64,000 bases of DNA from Symmachiella dynata (GCF_007747995.1 NZ_CP036276.1:5880001-5944000), one strand, 5' to 3'. Shown: positions 17,383-26,085, counted from the first letter of the stretch. The notes: generated from the letters alone by a model not told the origin. Numbers and translations: made by a program.

Positions 17383-18957
17383 ATGTTGGGAGACATGACG
17401 CAACCCGACGAATCTTTTGATTCGCATTTTGGGACACACCACCCATCTTTGACGGAAACCGATGCACCTGCGCGCATAGCCCTTGACGCCTCGTTAGCTG
17501 CCGTGATCACCATTAACGAGCAAGGCGTGATTGAGTCCGTCAATGCTGCAGCAAATCGACTGTTCGGCTCTGGGGAGGCCGATATGGTCGGTCAGCACCT
17601 GCGCAATTTGATGACCTCGCCGGACCGGGAAAACTGTGCCGAATATTTAGCCAAATATCTCGCAACCGGACGCAAGAATTTCATCGGCAGAGGGCGGGAG
17701 GTCATGGGGCAACGCCTGGACGGCACGATATTTTCGATGCTGTTGTCCGTTAATGAGGTTTGGTTGGGAGAGCAACGTAAGTTCACCGCTGTGGCCTGCG
17801 ACATCACGAACCTAGGCAAGGCGATTGGAAAACTTGAAGAAACCGAATCGCGCTCGCGGGCGATTTTGCAATCAGCAGCCGACGCAGTGATCACAATCGA
17901 TGAACGGGGCGAAATTGAATCGCTCAATGCCACCGCCGAAAACCTGTTCGGCTATTCACACAACGAACTGATTGGTCAGAACATATCGCTGCTCATGCCG
18001 TCGCCATACCGTGAGGACCATGACAACTACATCAATGCCTATCTTCGTACCGGTCAACGGAAAATTCTTGGTATCAGTCGCGATGTCGTTGGTTGTCGGA
18101 AAGATGGAACTACGTTTCCCATGGAATTGGCCGTCAGTGAGGCGAAACCAGGCGGTCAGCGACATTTTACGGCAATCATCCGAGACATCACCAGCCGCAA
18201 AGCAGCGGAACGGCAATTGAAGTACTTTGCTTCGCAACTTCAGGAACGCAATCTGGAATTGAGCCGCAGCAATGAAGAGCTGGAACGCTTTACCTATGCA
18301 GTCTCCCACGATTTGAAAAGTCCATTGGTCACGATCAAAGGTTTTGTCGGCCGGTTGCAGCGCCACGTGGAGGCCGGCGAATTCAATGAGATTGAGGATT
18401 ACCTGTCGCGGATCAGTAACGCCGCTGATCGCATGGGATCTCTGCTGGACAATTTGTTGACGTATTCACGCGTGGGCCGTGTCGTCAATCCTCACGAAGA
18501 CATCCCACTGGCCGATCTGGCGCGGGAAGTGATCGAACTCTGCGATATTTCAATCCAAGACCGCGGAATGCAGGTCACCCTCAATGAGCAATTGCCGGTG
18601 ATCCGAGGCGACCGTTTTCGGCTGGTCGAGTTGCTGCAAAACCTGGTGGAAAATTCCGTGAAATTCACAAAGGATGTCCCCAACCCGCAACTCGAGATCG
18701 GCACGTTTACGAAATGGCAACAAACGGTTTGTTATGTGCGCGACAATGGAATTGGAATCGAACAGCCTCAGCAGCAACACATTTTCAATTTGTTTGAACA
18801 ATTGAATCGTGAAGTGCCAGGGTCAGGCATTGGACTGGCCATGGCAAAACGTATCGTGGAGTCCCACGGTGGAAGGATCTGGGTGGAGTCCGACGGAATT
18901 GGCAGTGGGTGTACGATGTGCTTCACATTGCCAGCGGCTGAAAACTCTTCCTCTTAA
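17383..18957 (+). CDS. Tandem-PAS histidine kinase with FixL-like haem motif
   Basis: A 524-residue soluble kinase. PAS1 spans about 33-150 and PAS2 about 158-275. HisKA carries H309 (FTYAVSHDLKSP, phytochrome-like type), and the ATPase domain has NLVENSVKF, DNGIGI and GSGIGLAMAK. PAS2 reads PSPYREDHDNYI followed by ILGISRDVVG, matching the FixL haem PAS with its haem-ligand His and distal Arg at the same 20-residue spacing (H213, R233). PAS1 keeps R105 but has C85 in place of His. It could thus sense O2 or another gas; that is inference. An alternative start at 17395 is possible. An Rcp1-type receiver gene follows after 18 bases. Confidence 0.88.
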   Translation: MLGDMTQPDESFDSHFGTHHPSLTETDAPARIALDASLAAVITINEQGVIESVNAAANRLFGSGEADMVGQHLRNLMTSPDRENCAEYLAKYLATGRKNFIGRGREVMGQRLDGTIFSMLLSVNEVWLGEQRKFTAVACDITNLGKAIGKLEETESRSRAILQSAADAVITIDERGEIESLNATAENLFGYSHNELIGQNISLLMPSPYREDHDNYINAYLRTGQRKILGISRDVVGCRKDGTTFPMELAVSEAKPGGQRHFTAIIRDITSRKAAERQLKYFASQLQERNLELSRSNEELERFTYAVSHDLKSPLVTIKGFVGRLQRHVEAGEFNEIEDYLSRISNAADRMGSLLDNLLTYSRVGRVVNPHEDIPLADLAREVIELCDISIQDRGMQVTLNEQLPVIRGDRFRLVELLQNLVENSVKFTKDVPNPQLEIGTFTKWQQTVCYVRDNGIGIEQPQQQHIFNLFEQLNREVPGSGIGLAMAKRIVESHGGRIWVESDGIGSGCTMCFTLPAAENSSS

Positions 18958-18975
18958 ATAGAGGTAAAAATTACG

Positions 18976-19470
18976 ATGCAGCTTGAACGAACGCGGATTT
19001 TGTTGGTCGAAGACGACATGGATCACGCCAAACTAATCAAGGAGTGTTTTGAAGATCAACGTTTAACAAGTCACATCACGCATCTGCCGGACGGTCAAGC
19101 GGCACTGGATTATTTGTTGCATCAAGGTGAGTACTCTGAAAACGATCCAAACTCAAACCCGGACTTGATACTCCTCGACCTGCGTCTGCGACGCGTTGAT
19201 GGATTGAAAGTCTTGCGAACGATTAAGACGACTGAGGGGATCAAACGCATTCCTGTGATCATCCTCACGACCTCCAGTGCGGATCGGGACCTCTGCGAAG
19301 CCTATGACCTGCACGCCAACAGCTATTTAGTCAAGCCGATTGGATTTGATGATTTCTGCAGATTAATCCAAGATCTAGAAACCTACTGGACCAACTGGAA
19401 TCGACAGCCAACTTATGTGACACAGGGAGCAAGGAGTGGCGACGAACAAAACACGAGTGTTGCTCGTTGA
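18976..19470 (+). CDS. Rcp1-type single-domain response regulator
   Basis: A 164-residue receiver of the type that partners phytochrome-like kinases. It has the VEDD pair (D13-D14), the longer loop before the phosphosite (HQGEYSENDPNSNPDLILLDLRL), phosphoacceptor D68 and K120 in YLVKPIGFDDF. There is no output domain. It starts 18 bases after the tandem-PAS kinase, whose phytochrome-like HisKA fits this receiver class. The last 35 bases overlap the start of the next gene in another frame. Probably a phosphorelay intermediate; target unknown. Confidence 0.92.
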   Translation: MQLERTRILLVEDDMDHAKLIKECFEDQRLTSHITHLPDGQAALDYLLHQGEYSENDPNSNPDLILLDLRLRRVDGLKVLRTIKTTEGIKRIPVIILTTSSADRDLCEAYDLHANSYLVKPIGFDDFCRLIQDLETYWTNWNRQPTYVTQGARSGDEQNTSVAR

Positions 19471-20584
19471 GGACGACGATAATCACGCGTTTTTGATTCA
19501 GTCAGCCTTCACGGATCATAAACGGCAATGGCAGATAGAAATCGCCAAGACAATCGAGGAGGCGCGCCAAAATCTTAACGAGTCGCCACCGGAGTTGGTC
19601 ATCGTCGATTTCGTCCTCCCGGACGGACGGGGAACCGAACTGCTGCCGGCATCGCGTACCTCGATGTGCGTACCGTATATCTTGATGACGAGCCAAGGAA
19701 ACGAGGCGGTCGCTGTTGAAGCGATCAAAGGGGGCGCGCTGGACTACGTCGTCAAGTCCGAGTTCTCACTCGCGGAAATGCCGCGTACCGCCGAAAGGGT
19801 GCTTAGAGAATGGGAATTGATTGTCGAACGCCAACGGGCCAAGGACCGCGAAAATGAACTCTTCTCGCTGCTCGCACACGCCGATCGCAAAAACGCGATG
19901 GGAGAAATGGCCACCGCACTGGCCCACGAAGTGAACCAACCGCTGGCGGCAATCGCAAACTATGCCGGAACGTGCCTGACTGTGCTTCCCCAAAACGAGG
20001 AGCGGTACGACGAACTTCGGGATGCGCTATTACGGATTGACCAACAGGTCCGCCGCGCCGGAGACATCATTCGTCGGTTGAAATGCTACGTGTCCAAAAG
20101 TGTTCCGGAAACCTCGCTGGTCGGCTTAAACCATTTGATCCTTGAGGTTGCTAACCTCGTTCGCGTCGCCTTGAAATCGCACAATGTAGAACTTGAGTTG
20201 CAGCTGGATGACAGCCTCCCCCAGATACGTGTTGATACTGTCCAAATTCAACAAGTGATCGTGAATCTAGTACAAAACGCCCTAGAATCCATGGTAGACA
20301 TGGAACCGCCAGAGCGCATCGTCCGCGTCATCACGACATCGAACTCCGACAACGTGAGCGTCGATATTTCCGATTGTGGCCGCGGCATTCCCCACGAATT
20401 GTCCGAGAAATTGTTCGAGCCGCATTTTACGACCAAATCGCAAGGCTTGGGGATGGGCCTAACCATCAGCCGCAGGATCATCGAGGATCACGACGGACAA
20501 CTCACATGCAGCGCCAACCCCAAGCACGGCTCCACGTTTCGCTTCAGCCTGCCCAAAGGTGAGCAAACGGCTCTGGACGTCTAA
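19436..20584 (+). CDS. Receiver - FixL-type histidine kinase hybrid
   Basis: A 382-residue cytoplasmic protein with a receiver at the N-terminus (residues 6-125: D13-D15, phosphoacceptor D58 in LVIVDFVLPD, K107 in YVVKS), a short helical linker and a kinase core. The H-box is ATALAHEVNQPLAAI with H164, the HisKA form of FixL/NtrB-like enzymes, then QNALES, DCGRGIP and GLGMGL. A kinase controlled by its own N-terminal receiver can take phosphate from another kinase, here perhaps the tandem-PAS kinase. The start is GTG, supported by GGGAG six bases upstream, and lies inside the end of the previous receiver gene. Confidence 0.9.
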   Translation: MATNKTRVLLVEDDDNHAFLIQSAFTDHKRQWQIEIAKTIEEARQNLNESPPELVIVDFVLPDGRGTELLPASRTSMCVPYILMTSQGNEAVAVEAIKGGALDYVVKSEFSLAEMPRTAERVLREWELIVERQRAKDRENELFSLLAHADRKNAMGEMATALAHEVNQPLAAIANYAGTCLTVLPQNEERYDELRDALLRIDQQVRRAGDIIRRLKCYVSKSVPETSLVGLNHLILEVANLVRVALKSHNVELELQLDDSLPQIRVDTVQIQQVIVNLVQNALESMVDMEPPERIVRVITTSNSDNVSVDISDCGRGIPHELSEKLFEPHFTTKSQGLGMGLTISRRIIEDHDGQLTCSANPKHGSTFRFSLPKGEQTALDV

Positions 20585-20727
20585 TCAAGGACATCCACAA
20601 CGCGCCACAACTGGCGGCTAAGAGGGCGACCAGAGGACTGCGTCGGGCCACTGCGTTGGGTCACTGCGTCGGGCCATCTGTGACAACTCAGATGAAATGG
20701 ACCAGACCAAGTGCGATCTATCCATAG

Positions 20728-20766
20728 AAAAAAGCTCCCCCGAAATCATTTCTGGGAAGCTTTTTT
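20728..20766. terminator. Bidirectional terminator between kinase and fixJ-type gene
   Basis: AAAAAAGCTCCC pairs with GGGAAGCTTTTTT (one mismatch) around a loop of about a dozen bases. A and T runs flank the stem on both sides, so it can serve the plus-strand kinase operon and the minus-strand regulator gene. Confidence 0.85.
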
Positions 20767-20885
20767 CGTATGCAGTGATCTTGTCGATCAATTACCTGAC
20801 ACTTGGACGTCCATGTCAAAACTTTCGGTAAACCGCACGCATCAATTTTATCTGCGCATCACGCTGCGCACATCAGGGCTTCCCC

Positions 20886-21521
20886 CTACGAACTTTCCCT
20901 GATGTCAGAATTGTCTAGCAAAAAATGGTCAGAACAAAGCCGCACTAATTGCACCACAGATTCAACCCCCATTTTTCTGGTCACGTTGCTGCGATGCACT
21001 TCCACCGTCTTAATCGAAATCCCCAGCTGTCCCGCAATTTGTTTGGTCAATAGCCCCTCGACAACCAGCGTTAATACTTCACGTTCTCGCGGAGTCAGCT
21101 TAGTAAGACGGAACTCCAAATCTTGACGACGCAGATGTTCGCTACGTTGCAACTGATCTCTCTCAAGCGCTTCATGCACGCGGGCAAGAAACAGCTTCCG
21201 GTCCAGCGGTTTTTCAATGAAATCCACCGCCCCCGACCGCATGGCCTGTGTGGCATCGAGGACTTCGCCATGTCCCGTCATGATGATAAATGGATGCCGA
21301 CATCCTCTTTCAACCAGTTGATCATGCAACTCGATGCCGGTCATATCGGGCAACCGTAAATCGAGAACCAGACAACCAGGTTTGTCCGCGTCATACTCTG
21401 AGAGCAGATTTTTTGGCGAGGGATAGGCATCGACGCATAACTGTTCCTCTCGCAGCATCCACTCGAGTGACTCTCGAACGGATTGATCATCATCCACGAG
21501 GATTACGGTTTGATTATTCAT
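20886..21521 (-). CDS. FixJ-type response regulator (receiver + LuxR HTH)
   Basis: A 211-residue transcription factor. The receiver has D10-D12, phosphoacceptor D54 (CLVLDLRLPD), T/G positions MTGHG and K104 (FIEKPLD). The C-terminal 60 residues are a LuxR/NarL helix-turn-helix starting LTPREREVL with the recognition helix ISIKTVEVHRSNVTRKM. This is the FixJ/TtrR/StyR group, normally driven by FixL-like kinases. Such kinases lie just across the convergent terminator at 17.4-20.6 kb. ATG at 21521 follows GGAAG at about eight bases; an upstream alternative start is weaker. A paired palindrome at 21870-21904 upstream is a candidate binding site. Confidence 0.93.
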   Translation of the reverse strand: MNNQTVILVDDDQSVRESLEWMLREEQLCVDAYPSPKNLLSEYDADKPGCLVLDLRLPDMTGIELHDQLVERGCRHPFIIMTGHGEVLDATQAMRSGAVDFIEKPLDRKLFLARVHEALERDQLQRSEHLRRQDLEFRLTKLTPREREVLTLVVEGLLTKQIAGQLGISIKTVEVHRSNVTRKMGVESVVQLVRLCSDHFLLDNSDIRESS

Positions 21522-22100
21522 GACCGATGCTTCCAGCTCACGTGCCAATTGTTTGCTGATACCACATTCCGCATTCAGTGAACAAGTGCTATTTCAAATC
21601 CTTTCGATGAATCATTCACTGGACAATACGAAATACCGATTCTGGCCCGCGGTTGCTACCTCAACTCCTATCGACATTTTCAATTCATCACATCGCCGGT
21701 TTATTCTCGCAAAGAGCCATGACCAGATCGAACGTCGCTCAAGAGAACCCTGTATTCACCGTAATTTTCGGTCTTCTGTCGCCGCCTAAATCCCATGCAA
21801 TTAAAGCACATAGGCAATTTGAATTCACTCCTTCTGCTTCAAGCAACCACGTGACAAAACACTGTCGGCTAAGGGAATCCCTAGGTGCATAAGGGATTCC
21901 CTAACTTTGCGTCATGTTTTCAAACTGCGAAGGTTTTACGGCCTAGATTTGATGGCCCGGGCTTGCTTCCCAAAACCTGATTGGCAGTGGTTGATGAGTG
22001 AAACAGTCTCAAACACCCAACAAACTTTCTTTATACGTCTCACTCAAAGAGGAAATCCCCCATTTTGACGGGTCTGACATCGATGAACCGAGGAATCCGC
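21522..22100. other. Divergent intergenic region with regulatory palindromes
   Basis: About 580 bases between the fixJ-type gene and the HD-GYP gene. It holds the paired AGGGA-N-TCCCT sites listed separately and otherwise no frame or repeat that I can support. It should contain promoters in both directions. Confidence 0.5.
21870..21904. promoter_or_regulatory. Paired palindromic operator candidate
   Basis: TAAGGGAATCCCTA (21870-21883) and TAAGGGATTCCCTA (21890-21903) are near-perfect palindromes, mutually reverse-complementary, with centres 20 bases (two helical turns) apart. They lie about 350 bases before the fixJ-type start and 200 bases before the HD-GYP start. A dimeric regulator binding twice on one DNA face is the natural reading. 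Confidence 0.65.
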
Positions 22101-23150
22101 ATGCCACCGGTAAATCGTATTCTGGCGGTCGACGATAATCCGATTAATCTAGAGATCATCAAGGAGTTATTCGCAGCAGAATTCGAACTCCAATTAGTCG
22201 ACAACGGGAAGGATGCTCTCAAGGTTGCGCAAGAGTGTCCACCGGATGTGGTGTTGTTGGACGTCATGATGCCTGACCTGAATGGCTATGAAGTCTGCAG
22301 CCATTTCAAGTCCGACCCCACTCTTCGCCACAGCCAAGTGATTATGGTCTCTGCCAACACCGAACTCCAAGACCGACTGCAAGGCTATCAAACCGGCGCC
22401 GACGACTACGTCACGCGGCCGTTTAATCCGGATGAACTCTATGCCAAGGTCTGCGTCAATTTACGTAACAAATCGATTTTTGACGATGCCCGAACACAAA
22501 TCGAAGACTTCAGCGGGGCGACCGCTGAGGTACTGGAACTTCTTTCCAATCTTGACCAAACCGAATCGGGCAAACATCTCGATCGAATTCGCATCTACTC
22601 CCGTCTGTTGGCCAGCGAACTGCGCCAAGATTCCGCCTGCTCAGAAATCGACGAGGCCTTTCTCCGAAAACTAGAGCAAGCCAGCCCTTTGCACGACGTC
22701 GGAAAAATTGCCTTGCCCGATGAACTGTTAAACAAAAAGGAGAAATTGACCTCCGAAGAACGCTCGCAACTAGAACGCCATACACTGATCGGGCATGACA
22801 TTCTCAAAGGTCTGGTTCTGAAATGCCCCCGAACGGATTTCTTTTCGATGGCAGCAGAGATCGCCCGCTGGCATCACGAATCATTTGACGGCAGCGGATA
22901 TCCTGACGGATTGCGGAAAGGTGAAATCCCCCTGGCTGCGCGCATCGTCAAGCTTGTCGATGTATTTGATGCATTGACCACGCACGAACCAGGTGCCGCC
23001 CCTCCCGACCCGGTTGATGTTCGAGACTATTTAACCGGTCAGGTTGCATCGAAATTCGATCCCCGTCTGCTCGATGCGATGTTGAACTGTTTTGACGACT
23101 TACGCACCGTTTGCCAGATGTATCAAACCGAAAAATCCGCGAACCTGTGA
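22101..23150 (+). CDS. Receiver - HD-GYP c-di-GMP phosphodiesterase
   Basis: A 349-residue protein. Receiver: D11-D12, D54 (VVLLDVMMP), but Arg106 replaces the conserved Lys (YVTRPFN). The HD-GYP part has H198-D199 (SPLHDVGKIALP), H227 and H232 in the HTLIGHDIL segment, the HHE at 258-260 and GSGYPDGL at 265-272, so the metal and GYP residues are present. It should hydrolyse cyclic di-GMP under receiver control. The C-terminus after DALT is divergent and short. The start at 22101 follows GAGGA; longer frames begin with TTG. The ECF sigma gene starts about 75 bases after its stop, suggesting an operon. Confidence 0.92.
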   Translation: MPPVNRILAVDDNPINLEIIKELFAAEFELQLVDNGKDALKVAQECPPDVVLLDVMMPDLNGYEVCSHFKSDPTLRHSQVIMVSANTELQDRLQGYQTGADDYVTRPFNPDELYAKVCVNLRNKSIFDDARTQIEDFSGATAEVLELLSNLDQTESGKHLDRIRIYSRLLASELRQDSACSEIDEAFLRKLEQASPLHDVGKIALPDELLNKKEKLTSEERSQLERHTLIGHDILKGLVLKCPRTDFFSMAAEIARWHHESFDGSGYPDGLRKGEIPLAARIVKLVDVFDALTTHEPGAAPPDPVDVRDYLTGQVASKFDPRLLDAMLNCFDDLRTVCQMYQTEKSANL

Positions 23151-23224
23151 AAGCGTCTCCAGGTAGCACTGCAATGATCCCGAGACGAAAGTCGATGTCA
23201 CCACGAAACAAGAGGATGCGACAT

Positions 23225-23851
23225 ATGGAACGCAATGATTCTGTGATGACATCGGTCGAGGGTCTCAAGCAAGGCAATGAACTGGCTGCGCATGATCTCT
23301 GGAACCGGTACTTCAGTCAGCTTGTCGCATTGGCCAGAAACAAACTTCCCTTACATGTCAAACGCTCCTTTGACGAGGAAGATGTCGCACTGAGTGCTTT
23401 TCATAGTCTTTGTACCGGGTTGCAGGAGAGCCGGTTTCCGGACCTGGAAGACCGCGACAATCTGTGGGCGATTCTTGTGGTCATCACAACCCGCAAAGCG
23501 ATGCGCCGCATGCGCACGAATACGGCATTGAAGCGAGGCGGCGGGGATCTTTTGGGGGAATCCGTTTTCATGAAACGTCCCTCAACCCGTGATTTTGGAA
23601 TCGAAAATATTATCGGAGGAAAACCGACTCCCGAATTTGCGGACCAGTTGTGTGAAGCATCCACGCTGTTACTTGAAAGCCTACCCGACGAATCCTTCAA
23701 ACAAATCGCTCAACTGAAACTGGCCGGGTATTCCGTTGATGAAATCGCAACTCAGACAAAACGCAGTCCACGTACCATCAATCGACGATTAAACTTGATC
23801 CGCAAAATCTGGAAAGAACACAGGTTTAAAAGTGCTGATGAATACGAATGA
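23225..23851 (+). CDS. ECF-type RNA polymerase sigma factor
   Basis: A 209-residue sigma-70-like factor of the planctomycete ECF type. Region 2 is seen in AHDLWNRYFSQLVALARNKL through FHSLCTGLQESRF and NLWAILVVITTRKAMRRMR; region 4 is the helix-turn-helix AGYSVDEIATQTKRSPRTIN (about residues 168-187). No anti-sigma gene is next to it. Instead its last 14 bases overlap a Ser/Thr kinase gene, the arrangement known for ECF groups thought to be controlled by kinases. ATG at 23225 follows GAGG at nine bases; the open frame reaches back to 23111 inside the HD-GYP gene. Confidence 0.9.
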   Translation: MERNDSVMTSVEGLKQGNELAAHDLWNRYFSQLVALARNKLPLHVKRSFDEEDVALSAFHSLCTGLQESRFPDLEDRDNLWAILVVITTRKAMRRMRTNTALKRGGGDLLGESVFMKRPSTRDFGIENIIGGKPTPEFADQLCEASTLLLESLPDESFKQIAQLKLAGYSVDEIATQTKRSPRTINRRLNLIRKIWKEHRFKSADEYE

Positions 23852-25994
23852 CCCAGAATCACAGCTGTCCGTTCGCCAGCAACTGCTCATCGACGAAACG
23901 TGCGTCCGTTTTGAAGATCGGTGGCAGAGCAGCGATATGTTGCATATCGAGGAGCTGATTGCTGATGTCGAAGGGACCTTGCGTCTGCAACTTCTTGACG
24001 AATTGTTGCGGTTGGATTGGGGATTGCTGCGGCAGAACGGACAACGCCCCAGTCGCTCACAATACATCAAGCGATTTCCCGAATACTCGCAAGAAATCGA
24101 CTCCCTGTGGAACAAGGATGTCAGGGAACTCAAGATTGGTTCTCGCAAGCAGGTGACCCCACCCCAAATGGCCAGGGTCACTCGTATTCAAAAAAAGCCG
24201 AAGGGGCTCGGCGTGCGCGCGGCTCGTTTCCGAGAAGAGCTTGAGGTCGACCTCTTCCCCTTGGTCCATTTAAAAACAACGGCAGCCAAGCAGCTGAAGC
24301 GACGAATCCGACTGGTCAAGCGACTCGAATTGCATCCCGGTGTGAGAAAGGTCGTGTCGGCGGATTTTCATGGAAACGGCACTTCGGCTAGGCTGGAGAT
24401 GATCCCCGAGCAAACCCTGTCCAAGCTATTAGACGATCAGACTCAAGCGCAAACTCTCAAATCCATTTCCATCAGTTTTCAATTGGCATCGGTGCTCGTG
24501 GCTGGGCATTCAATCGGCCTGGTTCACGGAAATCTCAAACCGTCGAGCATCTACCTTCGAGCAGATGATTCCATCCTGATTGACTTTCTCGATGAGGCGT
24601 GCACTGCAGATGCTTCTGATCTTCAATTCCAAGGGACCGATGCATATTTCACTGCTCCCGAAGTCGCACAGGGTATGCGAAAAGCGGCGTCTGACGTTTA
24701 TAGTCTTGCCGCAATTCTGACCTGGATGTTTCGAGCAGTCGCGAATGATCCGTCCGCAGCGATAACGTTCTCTTGCGACCGATTGGTAGAATGCTTGCCG
24801 CAGAATTCTCAATTCATCGCAGCCATCGATTCGTTGTGTGCAGCGATCGAACAGGGAAGGCATCCGGTTTCTTCCCAGCGTCCTACAGCCAGTGAAATGC
24901 TTGAACCATTGGGACAAATGGCGCAGCTGCTGGGCATCGATACGTCCGAAATCGAGCAGGCTTTGCTGAACTCCTGTGCCGGATCCACCGCTTCAGTGAT
25001 TCAATCAATGTCGTGCTTTGCAAGCAGTCACACCAATCAGGTCGCCGCGATCGAGCTGGGCCCAGACTCTCGGCTCGGCCGCTATCGAATTTTAGAGAAG
25101 CTCGGTGAAGGCGGCATGGCAGAGGTTTATCGCGCCATCGACTCGGCTGATGAAAGCACCGTGGCGATCAAAATATTGAAACCGGACGTCGTTGGAGATG
25201 GTGAATCGCTGAGACGGCTCCGCAAAGAAGCAAGAATGCTGGGAGAAATTAGTAACCCGCATGTTGTGCGACTACTGGACATCCAAGAAGATGCGGGAGT
25301 CCGCTATATCGTGATGGAGTATGTCGCCGGCGACAATCTGCGCTCCCTCATCAAGCAGTCGGCACCCATGGATGAAATGACAGCACTGATGATCATTCGC
25401 GATGCAGCGCGAGGATTGGCTGAAGCCCATCGACTGGGGATTATTCATCGTGACATCAAACCTGAGAATATCCTGCTGGATAGCCAGAGCGCGTCGCAGT
25501 TTCTACAAGAGTCAGCAAAGAACAAGTTCAGTGACAGTTGCACCCTCCAGGCTTGTTCGGACTGGCAAGTCAAACTCACAGATTTCGGTCTGGCGCGGCA
25601 CGTCGAACAAACGGAGTCGCTCAACATGACTCTCTCGGGCATGATCGTAGGAACGATTGCTTACATGTCGCCGGAGCAATTCGGAGAAGCCAACAAGATC
25701 GCTCCTGCCGCCGATGTTTATGCACTGGGAGCGACGCTCTTCGAAATGCTGACAGGCAGTCGCCCGTATCCGGCAGACAATCTCATGGAATTAGTCCAAC
25801 TCCACAGTATTGGCCCGTTGCCAGACTTAACCCATTCCAACCCCTCTGCCACTCCTGAAATCGCTCAGTTCCTCCGACGGGCGCTGGCAAAAAATCCAGC
25901 GGAGCGTTATCTCGACGCCTCGCAATTTCTTGAGGACATGGAACGACTGTTGGATGGTCTACTAAAAACATCGCAACCAGTGGTTTCCTATTGA
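23838..25994 (+). CDS. Ser/Thr protein kinase: pseudokinase-kinase fusion
   Basis: A 718-residue soluble protein. After a helical N-terminus (1-105), residues about 135-370 form a kinase-like domain with HGN (230-232) in place of HRD and DFL (249-251) in place of DFG, so it is probably inactive. Residues 414-700 are a complete Hanks-type kinase: GEGGMAEV glycine loop, AIKIL lysine, HRD at 537-539, DFG at 582-584, GTIAYMSPEQF and DVYALG. There is no TM helix or sensor domain, unlike PknB-type receptors. It overlaps the ECF sigma gene by 14 bases; the sigma factor or its partner is a likely substrate. The pseudokinase may be the regulatory switch. Confidence 0.92.
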   Translation: MNTNDPESQLSVRQQLLIDETCVRFEDRWQSSDMLHIEELIADVEGTLRLQLLDELLRLDWGLLRQNGQRPSRSQYIKRFPEYSQEIDSLWNKDVRELKIGSRKQVTPPQMARVTRIQKKPKGLGVRAARFREELEVDLFPLVHLKTTAAKQLKRRIRLVKRLELHPGVRKVVSADFHGNGTSARLEMIPEQTLSKLLDDQTQAQTLKSISISFQLASVLVAGHSIGLVHGNLKPSSIYLRADDSILIDFLDEACTADASDLQFQGTDAYFTAPEVAQGMRKAASDVYSLAAILTWMFRAVANDPSAAITFSCDRLVECLPQNSQFIAAIDSLCAAIEQGRHPVSSQRPTASEMLEPLGQMAQLLGIDTSEIEQALLNSCAGSTASVIQSMSCFASSHTNQVAAIELGPDSRLGRYRILEKLGEGGMAEVYRAIDSADESTVAIKILKPDVVGDGESLRRLRKEARMLGEISNPHVVRLLDIQEDAGVRYIVMEYVAGDNLRSLIKQSAPMDEMTALMIIRDAARGLAEAHRLGIIHRDIKPENILLDSQSASQFLQESAKNKFSDSCTLQACSDWQVKLTDFGLARHVEQTESLNMTLSGMIVGTIAYMSPEQFGEANKIAPAADVYALGATLFEMLTGSRPYPADNLMELVQLHSIGPLPDLTHSNPSATPEIAQFLRRALAKNPAERYLDASQFLEDMERLLDGLLKTSQPVVSY

Positions 25995-26036
25995 AACGCA
26001 CTCAGTGGTTCGATTCAAATCGAAGCACTGTCGCTG

Positions 26037-26085
26037 AAAAAAAATAGACCGCCGACGTTGCTTAGAGTCAACGCCGGCGGCTATT
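26037..26085 (-). terminator. Strong hairpin with T-run on the minus strand
   Basis: AATAG-CCGCCG-CGTTG pairs with CAACG-CGGCGG-TATT (single-base bulges) around an eight-base loop; on the minus strand it is followed by eight T. No minus-strand gene ends nearby, so it either stops antisense transcription, ends a small RNA or acts as the terminator of the plus-strand kinase operon. Confidence 0.7.

Noticed and set aside
23111-23224. Long N-terminal extension of the ECF sigma factor
   Set aside because: It would overlap the end of the HD-GYP gene by 40 bases and is rich in Arg/Ser without sigma features; ATG at 23225 fits the family.
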